A stretch of 64,000 bases of DNA from Caldicellulosiruptor obsidiansis OB47 (GTDB taxonomy: Bacteria > Bacillota > Thermoanaerobacteria > Caldicellulosiruptorales > Caldicellulosiruptoraceae), in the NCBI RefSeq assembly GCF_000145215.1, contig NC_014392.1, positions 1,124,001 through 1,188,000 of the forward strand, written 5' to 3'. The position numbers and the translations under genes were made by a program. Below, in pieces: positions 9,953 to 17,035 of the stretch. The notes under the pieces were generated by a model. The model made no database searches. It had not been told where the DNA came from and was given only the letters and a program-made list of their open reading frames with translations. Positions within the stretch are counted from its first letter, which is position 1; every line of letters starts with the position of its first letter.

Positions 9953-10825
9953 GTGTGGAATGAGTTGAAACTCAAGGCTTATGCAAAAATCAACTTAGCA
10001 TTGGATGTGCTTTCGAAAAGAGAAGATGGCTATCATGAAATAAGAACTATAATGCAAACAGTGGATTTGTATGATATAATCAATATTGAAAAGATAGAAG
10101 AAGACAACATAATTGTAACAACTTCAAGCGAAAATATTCCAACTGACAATAAAAACCATGCATACATTGCAGCTTCACTTTTAAAAGAGCGTTTTGGTGT
10201 AAAGCAAGGCGTGAGAATACATATTGAAAAGAATATTCCTGTCTCTGCGGGTTTAGCTGGTGGAAGCACTGACGCAGCAGCAGTTTTAAAAGGTCTGAAT
10301 GAAATATTTGAGCTAAATCTTTCTGAGCAGCAGCTTATGGAAATCGGAAGAGAGATTGGCGCTGATGTTCCATTTTGTTTAGTAGGCGGCACAGCCCTCT
10401 GTGAGGGAATTGGCGAAAAGGTGATAAAGCTAAAATCAGCTCCTCAGATGAATATCCTCATTGCAAAGCCAGAGGTATATGTTTCTACGCAGGCTGTGTA
10501 TGAGGCGCTTGACCTTAGCAAAGTAAAAAAGAGACCGAATATTGAAGCTATGATTTCGGCAATTGAAGAAGGCAATGTAAAAGAGATAGCAAAGAACCTT
10601 TGCAATGTTTTAGAGGTGGTTACGGTAAATCAATATCCAGTTATAAACAGAGTCAAGGACATTATGAGAAATAACAATGCTCTTGGGACAGTTATGACAG
10701 GAAGCGGGCCAGCTGTATTTGGAATTTTTAGCAACAGGTATGATGCTTTGAAAGCTGCAGAGAGACTTAAAGTGTTCATAAAAGAAATTATCTTGACTAC
10801 AACATGTGAAGGTAGCGGATTTTAG
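9953..10825 (+). CDS. ispE: 4-diphosphocytidyl-2-C-methyl-D-erythritol kinase
   Basis: GHMP-family kinase that phosphorylates CDP-methylerythritol, the fourth enzyme of the MEP isoprenoid pathway. The 290-residue protein starts with the typical AYAKINLALDV motif (about residues 9-19). The ATP-binding loop PVSAGLAGGSTDAAAVL is near residue 97, and the C-terminal MTGSGPAVFGIF motif is intact. The start is GTG at 9953 preceded by GAAAGG; TTG at 9965, four codons later, is an alternative. ispD, another MEP-pathway gene, lies 15 kb downstream. The next gene, a GntR regulator, starts 31 bases after the stop. Confidence 0.95.
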   Translation: MWNELKLKAYAKINLALDVLSKREDGYHEIRTIMQTVDLYDIINIEKIEEDNIIVTTSSENIPTDNKNHAYIAASLLKERFGVKQGVRIHIEKNIPVSAGLAGGSTDAAAVLKGLNEIFELNLSEQQLMEIGREIGADVPFCLVGGTALCEGIGEKVIKLKSAPQMNILIAKPEVYVSTQAVYEALDLSKVKKRPNIEAMISAIEEGNVKEIAKNLCNVLEVVTVNQYPVINRVKDIMRNNNALGTVMTGSGPAVFGIFSNRYDALKAAERLKVFIKEIILTTTCEGSGF

Positions 10826-10856
10826 TAATTTAGTATAGTAGGAGTTGTGATAAAAA

Positions 10857-11537
10857 ATGAATGAGAAGAATGAGTCACATTATTTTTTAATAGAAAATTA
10901 CAAACCTCTGCGCGAGATTGTGTTTGAAAAGCTAAGAGATATGATTGTGAACGGAGATTTAAAACCTGGCGAAAGACTTATGGAAATAAAACTTGCAGAA
11001 ATGCTTGGTGTTTCAAGAACTCCTATCAGAGAGGCGATAAGAAAACTTGAACTTGAAGGGCTTGTTGTGATGCTTCCTCGGAAAGGTGCTTATGTTGCAG
11101 ATATTTCTAAAAAAGAGATAATGGATGTATTGGAGATACGGGCTGCACTTGACAAGCTTGCGACAGGTCTTGCAGCCCAGCGAATGACAAAATCTGAAAA
11201 AGAGCAGCTCAAAAAGGTTCTCTCTTCATTTGAAAAGAATTTTAAGTCGGGCAATATTGAAGGAATGATAAATGACGATATAAAGTTGCACGACTTGATA
11301 TATTTGGGTGCAAAGAATGAGAAACTTCAGCACATAATAAATAACCTTCGCGAGCAGATAACCCGTTTCAGGATAATATATCTTAAAGAGATTTACAGGA
11401 AAAGTGAAAATCTTTTGAAAGAACACAAAGAGATTGTAGAAGCAATTATAAGCGGAGATGTCGAAAAAGCACAGAAAATAGCAGAAGAGCACATAAAAAA
11501 TCAGGAAATAGAGCTTATCAGTAGTTTAAAATTTTAA
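10857..11537 (+). CDS. GntR-family (FadR/FCD subfamily) transcription regulator
   Basis: A 226-residue regulator. The N-terminal winged helix (about residues 15-80) has the family pattern: PLREIVFEKLRDMIVNGDLKPGERL, then LAEMLGVSRTPIREAIRKLELEGLV, then a basic MLPRKGAYV wing. The C-terminal all-helical FCD ligand domain (from ~95) carries the metal/ligand-site pattern: Asp in DIKLHDLIY, His in EHKEIVEAI, and His in AEEHI. FadR-type GntR proteins usually respond to small carboxylic acids. The target is unknown. FadR-type repressors bind TNGTNNACNA palindromes, and one such site lies on the pta promoter at 57151-57162. AGGAG precedes the ATG at a longish spacing. Confidence 0.85.
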   Translation: MNEKNESHYFLIENYKPLREIVFEKLRDMIVNGDLKPGERLMEIKLAEMLGVSRTPIREAIRKLELEGLVVMLPRKGAYVADISKKEIMDVLEIRAALDKLATGLAAQRMTKSEKEQLKKVLSSFEKNFKSGNIEGMINDDIKLHDLIYLGAKNEKLQHIINNLREQITRFRIIYLKEIYRKSENLLKEHKEIVEAIISGDVEKAQKIAEEHIKNQEIELISSLKF

Positions 11538-11553
11538 CAAAAAGGTGAAAAAT

Positions 11554-12306
11554 ATGATAAATGCTGTAATACTTGCTGGATCTGATAAAAACAAATCAGG
11601 TACTCCTTATGAGTGCAAGGCATTGATCAAAATAGGAGAAAAATTTTTAATAGAATATGTGCTTGATGCAGTATGCAGTTCCAAACATATTTCGCGCAGA
11701 GTTGTTGTAGGCCCGGTTCAGCTAAAAGAATTTTTAATTTCAAGGTATCCACAGGTTGAATTTGTTGAAGAAGACACCTCAATAATGAAAAATGCTAAAA
11801 AGGCGATAGAATTTTTGAATGATAATAAAAAAATTTTATTTTTAACTGCAGACCTGCCATTTATTACCGCTGAGGCGATAGATCATTTTATCGAAGAGTC
11901 AATAAAATCCGGAGCGGACATTTGTTATCCAATTGTTGAAAAGAGCATAAACGATGAGAAATACCCTCAGATGAAAAGGACATATGGAACTGTGAAAGAA
12001 GGAACATTTACTGGTGGGAATGCCATTATAATAACTCCGTCAGTATTTGAAAAGTGCTATTCACTTGCCGAAAAGCTTGTGGAAAAGCGTAAAAATCCTA
12101 TTGCTATGGCGCGGCTAATAGGACCCACCATTTTGTTGCTTTTTTTAACTAAGAGACTTTCAATACGGAAAGTTGAAAAAAGGGTATCTAAGGTTTTTAA
12201 GGTTAAAGCTAAAGCTATCATATCTACATATCCTGAATTGGGACAAGATGTAGATAAAGACTCTGACCTTATGGTGGCAAAGTTCTATCTTGAAAAAAAG
12301 AGGTAG
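11554..12306 (+). CDS. MobA-like NTP transferase domain protein
   Basis: About 250 residues. It starts INAVILAGSDKNKSG, a relaxed form of the nucleotidyltransferase LAGG..xR loop in which the usual Arg is absent, and has a metal-binding-type TADLPFIT motif near residue 95. A GTFTGGNAII segment and a substrate-side PIAMARLIGP motif follow. The family transfers nucleotides to sugars, sugar phosphates or cofactors; the substrate here is not readable. ATG at 11554 is preferred over GTG at 11545 because AAAGGTG (11541-11547) is positioned as its ribosome binding site. It lies 16 bases after the GntR gene and is probably co-transcribed with it and ispE. Confidence 0.75.
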   Translation: MINAVILAGSDKNKSGTPYECKALIKIGEKFLIEYVLDAVCSSKHISRRVVVGPVQLKEFLISRYPQVEFVEEDTSIMKNAKKAIEFLNDNKKILFLTADLPFITAEAIDHFIEESIKSGADICYPIVEKSINDEKYPQMKRTYGTVKEGTFTGGNAIIITPSVFEKCYSLAEKLVEKRKNPIAMARLIGPTILLLFLTKRLSIRKVEKRVSKVFKVKAKAIISTYPELGQDVDKDSDLMVAKFYLEKKR

Positions 12307-12323
12307 AATTCCGATTGAAATTG

Positions 12324-12332
12324 TGGTATAAT
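12324..12332 (+). promoter_or_regulatory. Extended -10 promoter for the DUF1858 gene
   Basis: TGGTATAAT (12324-12332) is a TGn-TATAAT extended -10 element. No good -35 is visible, which is usual for this promoter class. The gene starts 42 bases downstream. Confidence 0.55.
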
Positions 12333-12373
12333 GTAAAAATAATACTTTTATTTCGCGAAGGAGGCAAATAGGA

Positions 12374-12592
12374 ATGCCAAGAATTACAACTGATACAATA
12401 ATTGCAGATGTATTGAGGATTGATAGAGGGACCATTCCAATATTTTTGAACAATGGTCTTCACTGTTTGGGTTGTCCTTCTGCTCAAGGAGAAAGCATTG
12501 AAGAGGCATGTGCGCTTCATGGAATAGATGCGCAAAAACTTGTGGACGAGCTAAACGAGTATCTCAAAAGCAAAGGTCTTTTGGATGAATAA
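12374..12592 (+). CDS. DUF1858-domain protein
   Basis: A 72-residue protein consisting only of a DUF1858 domain: ITTDTIIADVLRI at the start and a Cys pair in HCLGCP (near residue 30), then SIEEACALHGID and a C-terminal helix. In the family this small fold occurs alone or fused to hybrid-cluster and redox proteins; the CxxC-like pair suggests a thiol or metal role but no function is proven. The start is set by AAGGAGG at 12358-12364. It is monocistronic: it has its own promoter, and tRNA genes follow. Confidence 0.85.
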   Translation: MPRITTDTIIADVLRIDRGTIPIFLNNGLHCLGCPSAQGESIEEACALHGIDAQKLVDELNEYLKSKGLLDE

Positions 12593-12643
12593 AAAAAAGA
12601 CTTTACATCTTAAGCAAATCGTATTAAAATAATAAATGGTAGT

Positions 12644-12717
12644 GCGGGTGTAGTTCAATGGTAGAACACCAGCTTCCCAAGCTGGCAGCGTGGGTTCGAT
12701 TCCCATCACCCGCTCCA
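12644..12717 (+). tRNA. tRNA-Gly (anticodon CCC)
   Basis: 74 nt. The acceptor GCGGGTG pairs with CACCCGC, then discriminator T and encoded CCA. The anticodon arm is CCAGC-ttCCCaa-GCTGG. Confidence 0.96.
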
Positions 12718-12725
12718 AATGACAA

Positions 12726-12753
12726 AAAGGGGGGTATGCTCCCCTTTATTTTT
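12726..12753 (+). terminator. Terminator between tRNA-Gly and tRNA-Thr
   Basis: AAAGGGG (12726-12732) / CCCCTTT (12741-12747) with a short loop and a following T-rich stretch. It would separate tRNA-Gly transcription from tRNA-Thr, though only 6 bases remain before the second tRNA, so it may be leaky or serve in processing. Confidence 0.65.
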
Positions 12754-12759
12754 GTAAGC

Positions 12760-12835
12760 GCCCACGTAGCTCAGCAGGCAGAGCGTCGCCTTGGTAAGGC
12801 GGAGGTCGCCGGTTCGAGCCCGGTCGTGGGCTCCA
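12760..12835 (+). tRNA. tRNA-Thr (anticodon GGT)
   Basis: 76 nt. GCCCACG pairs with CGTGGGC, then T and encoded CCA. The anticodon arm is TCGCC-ttGGTaa-GGCGG. It lies upstream of rpmG-secE-nusG; bacterial genomes often have tRNA-Thr or tufA here. Confidence 0.96.
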
Positions 12836-12844
12836 TTTTAGTTA

Positions 12845-12873
12845 TTGACAATTTTAATTGTTTATGATAGATT
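12845..12873 (+). promoter_or_regulatory. Possible promoter of the rpmG-secE-nusG operon
   Basis: TTGACA (12845-12850), 17 bases, then TAGATT (12868-12873). The -10 is imperfect. It lies about 138 bases before rpmG, leaving a long A-rich leader in which I see no clear structure. Confidence 0.45.
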
Positions 12874-13010
12874 TAAAAAGTCAAGAAAAGAAGGGTTATT
12901 TTTTTTTGCTAATTTTCATTGTTGAAGAATACAAGTTGTTCTGAAAAAAGAAAAGAGAAAAAGGATGAGGTCATTTACAGAAGGTTTGAGATGGAGGTGA
13001 ACAATATAAC

Positions 13011-13175
13011 ATGGCGGCAAAAGGTGCGAGAATGATAATTCATCTTGAATGTACCGAGTGCAAAAACAGGAATTACACGACAGAAAAGAATAAAAAGAAT
13101 GACCCAGATAGACTCGAGCTTAAAAAATACTGCAAGTTTTGCCGAAGACACACCATCCATAGAGAAACTAAATAG
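13011..13175 (+). CDS. rpmG: 50S ribosomal protein L33
   Basis: A 54-residue protein, translated directly as [20 protein letters not shown] and onward to a TAG stop at 13173-13175. It is the zinc-ribbon form of L33: Cys14 and Cys17 (CTEC) pair with Cys41 and Cys44 (CKFC). GGAGGTGA at 12993-13000 is the ribosome binding site. It stands immediately before secE, the common bacterial arrangement. Cys+ L33 is the zinc-binding version that some Firmicutes replace with a Cys-free paralogue under zinc limitation. Confidence 0.96.
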
Positions 13176-13198
13176 TTAAGAAAGAGGATGTGTGAATA

Positions 13199-13468
13199 AT
13201 GGTGGAGAAGAAAAAGGTGGAAAAGGTAGTTGCAAAACCTCAAGGGAACAAAAAGAAGTTGAGTTTTAAAGAATGGTGGGCAAAGACTCTTAAGTTTTTC
13301 AGAGATGTTAGAATAGAGATGAAGAAGGTTGTATGGCCTTCTCAAAAACAGGTGGTAAAACACACAATTGTGGTGTTGACATTTACACTGTTTTTCACAG
13401 TGTTCATTTTGCTTGCTGACCTTATATACGATCAGCTTATTTTCAAACTTTTATTGAAGATAAAATAA
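13199..13468 (+). CDS. secE: Preprotein translocase subunit SecE
   Basis: An 89-residue single-span SecE, the clamp subunit of the SecYEG channel. A basic N-terminal region (MVEKKKVEKVV...) is followed by the amphipathic motif FFRDVRIEMKKVVWPSQKQV, then a transmembrane helix (about residues 57-80) rich in Thr/Phe/Leu. The length fits Gram-positive SecE, which has one helix rather than three. It sits between rpmG and nusG in the standard order, 23 bases after rpmG. Confidence 0.95.
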   Translation: MVEKKKVEKVVAKPQGNKKKLSFKEWWAKTLKFFRDVRIEMKKVVWPSQKQVVKHTIVVLTFTLFFTVFILLADLIYDQLIFKLLLKIK

Positions 13469-13487
13469 AAAGCAATTCTTGAGAAAA

Positions 13488-13515
13488 AAGGAGGGCGGGC
13501 TTTTAGCCCTTCAAA
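13488..13515 (+). promoter_or_regulatory. nusG translation-initiation region with alternative hairpins
   Basis: The ribosome binding site AAGGAGGG (13488-13495) is unusually far (about 20 bases) from the nusG ATG at 13516. The spacer can form GGGC (13497-13500) / GCCC (13506-13509) with a UUUUA loop, which would bring the site to about 7 effective bases from the ATG. Alternatively GGAGGGC (13490-13496) can pair with GCCCTTC (13506-13512, one G-U), hiding the ribosome binding site. The two hairpins exclude each other. This is inferred by eye; no folding was run. Confidence 0.5.
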
Positions 13516-14040
13516 ATGGGTGATAAAAGAGCAAAATGGTATGTTGTCCATACCTATGCAGGCTATGAAAATAAAGTAAAAGCCAATTTAGAAAAAATAA
13601 TTGAAAATAGAAATTTGTCTGATAGAATCTTAGACATTAGGATTCCCACTGAACTTGTCACTGAAATTAAAGATGGAAAGAAAATTGTTAAAGAAAAAAA
13701 GAAGTTCCCGTCGTATGTGTTAATCAAAGCTGTAATGGACAATGAGATATGGTACACGATAAGAAATGTCAGAGGCGTGACTGGTTTTGTGGGACCTGAA
13801 TCTAAACCCACACCTCTTACAGATGAAGAAATAGAAGCGATGGGTATAAAGGAAGAGGTTGTGGAGGTATTTGACATTGAAGTTGGTGACAATGTGAAGA
13901 TTGTATCTGGTCCATTTACTGATTTTTATGGGCCAGTTGTTGAAATAAATAAAGAACGAAAAAAGGTAAGAGTAATGCTAAACCTATTTGGGAGAGAAAC
14001 TCCTGTGGAATTTGATTACCACCAGGTAGAAAGATTATGA
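13516..14040 (+). CDS. nusG: Transcription elongation/termination factor NusG
   Basis: A 174-residue NusG. The NGN domain begins AKWYVVHTYAGYENKVKANL and contains the VRGVTGFVG motif that contacts RNA polymerase. A linker and the C-terminal KOW domain follow (VGDNVKIVSGPFTDFYGPV...). The length is typical with no inserted domain. It binds the polymerase clamp, supports processivity or pausing, and couples transcription to translation through S10. The gene starts 47 bases after secE; the start codon is fixed by homology, and the unusual upstream spacing is described as a separate feature. Confidence 0.97.
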   Translation: MGDKRAKWYVVHTYAGYENKVKANLEKIIENRNLSDRILDIRIPTELVTEIKDGKKIVKEKKKFPSYVLIKAVMDNEIWYTIRNVRGVTGFVGPESKPTPLTDEEIEAMGIKEEVVEVFDIEVGDNVKIVSGPFTDFYGPVVEINKERKKVRVMLNLFGRETPVEFDYHQVERL

Positions 14041-14080
14041 TACATTTAAACTCAAGTCAAACAGGAGGTGAAAAGAGAAG

Positions 14081-14506
14081 ATGGCAAAGAAGGTTTTAAC
14101 ACAAATAAAACTTCAAATTCCAGCAGGCAAAGCAACACCAGCACCACCAGTCGGACCTGCGTTGGGTCAGCATGGTGTTAACATTATGCAGTTTTGCAAA
14201 GAGTTTAATGAAAGAACAGCAAAAGATGCTGGATTGATTATTCCAGTTGTTATAACTGTTTACTCTGATAGGTCTTTTACATTTATTACAAAGACGCCTC
14301 CAGCATCAGTTCTGTTGAAGAAAGCTGCGGGAATTGAAAGTGGGTCTCCAAAGCCAAACAAACAAAAGGTAGCTACATTAAAGAGGGATGTAATTAGAAA
14401 GATTGCTGAGCAAAAGATGCCAGACTTGACTGCTGCATCTTTGGAGGCTGCTATGAGAACCATTGAAGGTACTGCAAAGAGTATGGGAATTGTAGTTGAA
14501 GACTAA
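14081..14506 (+). CDS. rplK: 50S ribosomal protein L11
   Basis: 141 residues, the standard length. The N-terminal domain has [33 protein letters not shown], the segment recognised by thiopeptide antibiotics and RelA-related contacts. The C-terminal 23S-rRNA-binding domain ends with the [13 protein letters not shown] motif. AGGAGGTG lies at the right distance upstream. It is part of the nusG-rplK-rplA run, with rplA 76 bases downstream. Confidence 0.98.
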   Translation: MAKKVLTQIKLQIPAGKATPAPPVGPALGQHGVNIMQFCKEFNERTAKDAGLIIPVVITVYSDRSFTFITKTPPASVLLKKAAGIESGSPKPNKQKVATLKRDVIRKIAEQKMPDLTAASLEAAMRTIEGTAKSMGIVVED

Positions 14507-14582
14507 TATTTTTTGTACACACGACAGGGTGTGGGAGGTTAATTTATAGCCGCAAATACCACAAAGGAGGTTTATAAAGAGA

Positions 14583-15275
14583 ATGTTCAGAGGTAAAAAA
14601 TATCAAGAAGCCGCAAAACTTGTCGATAAGACAAAGCTTTATGACCCGGAAGAGGCAATTGAACTTGCATTAAAGACATCTTATGCAAAGTTCGACGAGA
14701 CGGTTGAAGTTCATGTAAGATTAAACGTTGATCCAAGACATGCTGATCAACAGGTAAGAGGCACTGTGGTTCTGCCAAATGGTACAGGTAAAAACGTAAG
14801 AGTTTTGGTTTTTGCAAAAGGTGACAAGGCAAAAGAAGCAGAAGAAGCAGGAGCAGAGTATGTCGGTGCAGAAGAGCTTGTTGCAAAGATTCAAAATGAA
14901 GGCTGGACAGATTTTGATGTATGTATTGCAACACCCGATATGATGGGTTTAGTGGGAAGACTTGGTAAGATTTTAGGTCCTAAAGGTTTGATGCCAAACC
15001 CAAAATCAGGGACTGTAACAATGGATGTTGCAAAAGCTGTGAAAGAAGCAAAAGCTGGTAGAGTTGAATTTAGGCTTGACAAGACAGCTATAATCCACTG
15101 TCCAATTGGCAAGGTTTCATTTGGTAAAGAAAAACTTCTTGAAAACTATAGAACACTAATGGATGCAATCATCAAAGCAAGACCACCTGCTGCAAAAGGG
15201 CAGTTTATAAAGAGCATCACAGTGGCAACAACAATGGGACCTGGTATTAAAATAAACCCATTAAAACCATTATAA
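14583..15275 (+). CDS. rplA: 50S ribosomal protein L1
   Basis: 230 residues. It shows the L1 signature ([27 protein letters not shown]) and the C-terminal [12 protein letters not shown] end. It binds 23S rRNA at the L1 stalk and in many bacteria represses its own mRNA. The 76-base gap after rplK contains TGTGG and CCACA segments able to form a small hairpin before AAAGGAGG, a possible L1 target; I cannot confirm this. After rplA the operon is interrupted by the L10 leader RNA. Confidence 0.98.
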   Translation: MFRGKKYQEAAKLVDKTKLYDPEEAIELALKTSYAKFDETVEVHVRLNVDPRHADQQVRGTVVLPNGTGKNVRVLVFAKGDKAKEAEEAGAEYVGAEELVAKIQNEGWTDFDVCIATPDMMGLVGRLGKILGPKGLMPNPKSGTVTMDVAKAVKEAKAGRVEFRLDKTAIIHCPIGKVSFGKEKLLENYRTLMDAIIKARPPAAKGQFIKSITVATTMGPGIKINPLKPL

Positions 15276-15299
15276 TGTTATAAAAATTTAGAAAGTGAA

Positions 15300-15454
15300 T
15301 AGCCTACAACCGAAGACAGTAGGTGCAAAGTACTTTTAAAAAGTACTTTGCTTAAAAGTTTGCCTACCGAGGTTGTAATTATTTAAAAACCCGTCGGTCA
15401 AAGAGGATTAAAATTTGTCTTTTGGCATTGGCCGAATGGGGGAGGGATAATTAC
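15300..15454 (+). ncRNA. L10 leader: autoregulatory ribosomal protein leader RNA
   Basis: The rplJ leader matches the known Firmicutes L10 leader. Outer stem TACAACC (15305-15311) pairs with GGTTGTA (15371-15377). The conserved internal bulge CGAAGACA follows the 5' strand. An inner stem GTAGG (15319-15323) / CCTAC (15363-15367) is capped by a long hairpin, GCAAAGTACTTT (15325-15336) / AAAGTACTTTGC (15340-15351). The family is bound by the L10-L12 complex, reducing rplJL expression. AAAGAGG at 15400-15406 can also pair with the left arm of the terminator just downstream. Confidence 0.88.
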
Positions 15455-15495
15455 AGCCTCTTTAAGGTGAACTTAAAGAGGCTTTAATAATTTTA
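15455..15495 (+). terminator. L10-leader transcription attenuator
   Basis: A perfect 12-bp stem AGCCTCTTTAAG (15455-15466) / CTTAAAGAGGCT (15472-15483), GTGAA loop, then a T-rich tail up to the rplJ start region. It lies after rplA and before rplJ, so it acts as an attenuator within the operon rather than a final terminator. The competing AAAGAGG at 15400-15406 could act as antiterminator. Confidence 0.85.
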
Positions 15496-15521
15496 TGGGA
15501 TACAAAAGGGAGGTGAATTTG

Positions 15522-16046
15522 TTGGCAAAGTCAAGAGCGGTAAAAGAGCAGCTTTTAAATGAATACAAGGAAAAACTGTCAAAAGCGAAAGCTGGTGTGA
15601 TTGTTTGCAATCATGGAATTACCGTTGAACAAGACACAGCGCTCAGAAAGAAGCTAAGAGAAGCAGGAATTGAGTACAAGGTTGTAAAAAAGACTTTGTT
15701 TACCTTTGCTGTAAGGGAAAATAATCTTTCTGAGCTTGAACAATTTTTTGAAGGACCTATTGCTGTTGCATTTTCGTACGACGATCCTGTAAAGGTTGCA
15801 AAGATATTAAAAGAAGGCGCAAAAGACCTTGAAAAGTTAGAAATAAGAGGCGGATTTATTGAAGGTAAAGTAATTTCTGCGAAAGAGGTTGACGCACTTT
15901 CCAAACTTCCATCAAGAGAAGAACTTGTTGCAAAGATGCTTGGCGGCTTGAACGCGCCAATGTCTGGTCTTGTTTATGTACTTTCTGGTACAATTAGGAA
16001 GCTTGTTCTGGCACTCGATGCTATTGCTAAGAAGCAGAGTGCTTAA
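15522..16046 (+). CDS. rplJ: 50S ribosomal protein L10
   Basis: About 174 residues; anchors the L7/L12 stalk to 23S rRNA. The rRNA-binding N-terminal domain includes GVIVCNHGITVEQDTALRKKLREAGIEYKVVKKTL, and the C-terminal helix that binds L12 dimers ends LVLALDAIAKKQ. TTG at 15522 is preferred, giving MAKSRAVKEQLL, because GGGAGGTG (15508-15515) lies just upstream; the in-frame ATG at 15495 overlaps the attenuator tail and lacks a ribosome binding site. A rare start codon together with the leader suggests tight control. Confidence 0.96.
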   Translation: MAKSRAVKEQLLNEYKEKLSKAKAGVIVCNHGITVEQDTALRKKLREAGIEYKVVKKTLFTFAVRENNLSELEQFFEGPIAVAFSYDDPVKVAKILKEGAKDLEKLEIRGGFIEGKVISAKEVDALSKLPSREELVAKMLGGLNAPMSGLVYVLSGTIRKLVLALDAIAKKQSA

Positions 16047-16094
16047 CATAAATAAAAAAAATTAAAAATTTTAAAATGGGAGGTTGTTCAGAAG

Positions 16095-16484
16095 ATGGCA
16101 AGCGAAAAAGTTCAAAAATTGATTGAAGAGATCAAAACATTGACAGTATTAGAGCTTTCTGAGATGGTAAAAGCTTTAGAAGAAGAGTTTGGCGTTACAG
16201 CAGCAGCTCCAGTTGCGGTTGCAGCAGCTCCAGTTGCTGGCGCTCAGGCAGCAGCTCCAGCTGCAGAAGAGAAGACAGAATTTAACGTTATTTTGGCAGA
16301 TGCAGGTAGCGATAAGATCAAAGTTATCAAGGTTGTAAGAGAGATAACTGGTCTTGGATTGAAAGAGGCAAAGGACCTTGTTGACGGTGCTCCAAAGCCA
16401 ATCAAAGAAAATGTATCGAAAGAAGAAGCTGAGCAGATCAAAAAGAAACTTGAAGAAGTTGGAGCAAAAGTTGAACTCAAATAA
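16095..16484 (+). CDS. rplL: 50S ribosomal protein L7/L12
   Basis: 129 residues. The N-terminal dimerisation domain ([31 protein letters not shown]) is followed by the Ala/Pro-rich hinge (residues ~36-60). The C-terminal factor-binding domain has [32 protein letters not shown]. The strong ribosome binding site GGGAGG supports its high stoichiometry. The operon stops here with a terminator; rpoB does not follow. Confidence 0.98.
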   Translation: MASEKVQKLIEEIKTLTVLELSEMVKALEEEFGVTAAAPVAVAAAPVAGAQAAAPAAEEKTEFNVILADAGSDKIKVIKVVREITGLGLKEAKDLVDGAPKPIKENVSKEEAEQIKKKLEEVGAKVELK

Positions 16485-16500
16485 TGAATGTCAAATTACT

Positions 16501-16533
16501 GAAAAAGGGTGGGGATTTCCTGCCCTTTTTCAA
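16501..16533 (+). terminator. Terminator after rplL
   Basis: GAAAAAGGG (16501-16509) pairs with CCCTTTTTC (16523-16531); the U-run is part of the right arm. It ends the ribosomal protein operon before any rpoB. Confidence 0.75.
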
Positions 16534-16613
16534 TTTAATGGATGAAATCTTGATTTTATTGTGGTATTATAAAATAAATATTACACTAAGTTTAGGAAGG
16601 TTGGGTTAGAAAA

Positions 16614-16985
16614 ATGAATGAAAAGTACTTAGAGATTGTCCAAAAGATAAATGAGCTTACCTCTACCATGTCAGAAGCTTTTGATCATATCATGAATGTT
16701 CAAATTCCGCAGCTGAGGTTTGAAGACTCTTTTTATCTTTTAAACGATATCATTGAAGCATTCTTAAGCATTTCAAGTGCTCTGAAAGTAATTCAAGACG
16801 AGTTTGACGTAGAAAGTCTTCAGAACACAGAAAATGAATTTCAGGAAAGGTTGAGCGAGCTTCTTCAGATGTACAAGCAGCCAGTAGCCGAAAAGCTTCT
16901 TGCCAAGTATCAAAACGAAATAATACCGGTTTATGAAAAATGGCAGACACAGCTTCTTAGTAGAATAAACAGATACCAGGCATGA
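16614..16985 (+). CDS. Predicted helical protein of unknown function
   Basis: A 123-residue, soluble, acidic, almost entirely helical protein with heptad-like stretches (MNEKYLEIVQKINELTSTMSEAF; LQNTENEFQERLSELLQMYKQPV; YEKWQTQLLSRINRY). I do not recognise a family. It has no Cys motif, signal peptide or membrane span. It has its own probable extended -10 promoter (TGGTATTAT, 16562-16570), AGGAAGG before the ATG, and a terminator immediately after. It is therefore an independent unit between the ribosomal operon and a convergent ABC exporter. The length and codon use look like a real gene. Confidence 0.7.
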   Translation: MNEKYLEIVQKINELTSTMSEAFDHIMNVQIPQLRFEDSFYLLNDIIEAFLSISSALKVIQDEFDVESLQNTENEFQERLSELLQMYKQPVAEKLLAKYQNEIIPVYEKWQTQLLSRINRYQA

Positions 16986-16990
16986 GTCAT

Positions 16991-17025
16991 AAAAAATGGC
17001 TGGCTTTATTTACCAGCCATTTTTT
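16991..17025. terminator. Bidirectional terminator
   Basis: AAAAAATGGCTGG (16991-17003) / CCAGCCATTTTT (17013-17025) between convergent genes, with A and T tracts on both sides so that it can act in both directions. Confidence 0.9.
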
Positions 17026-17035
17026 ACTTAGGTCA

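Noticed and set aside
12324..12840. Single operon from the DUF1858 gene through the two tRNAs
   Set aside because: A terminator hairpin at 12726-12753 separates the tRNAs, and spacing does not require one transcript.
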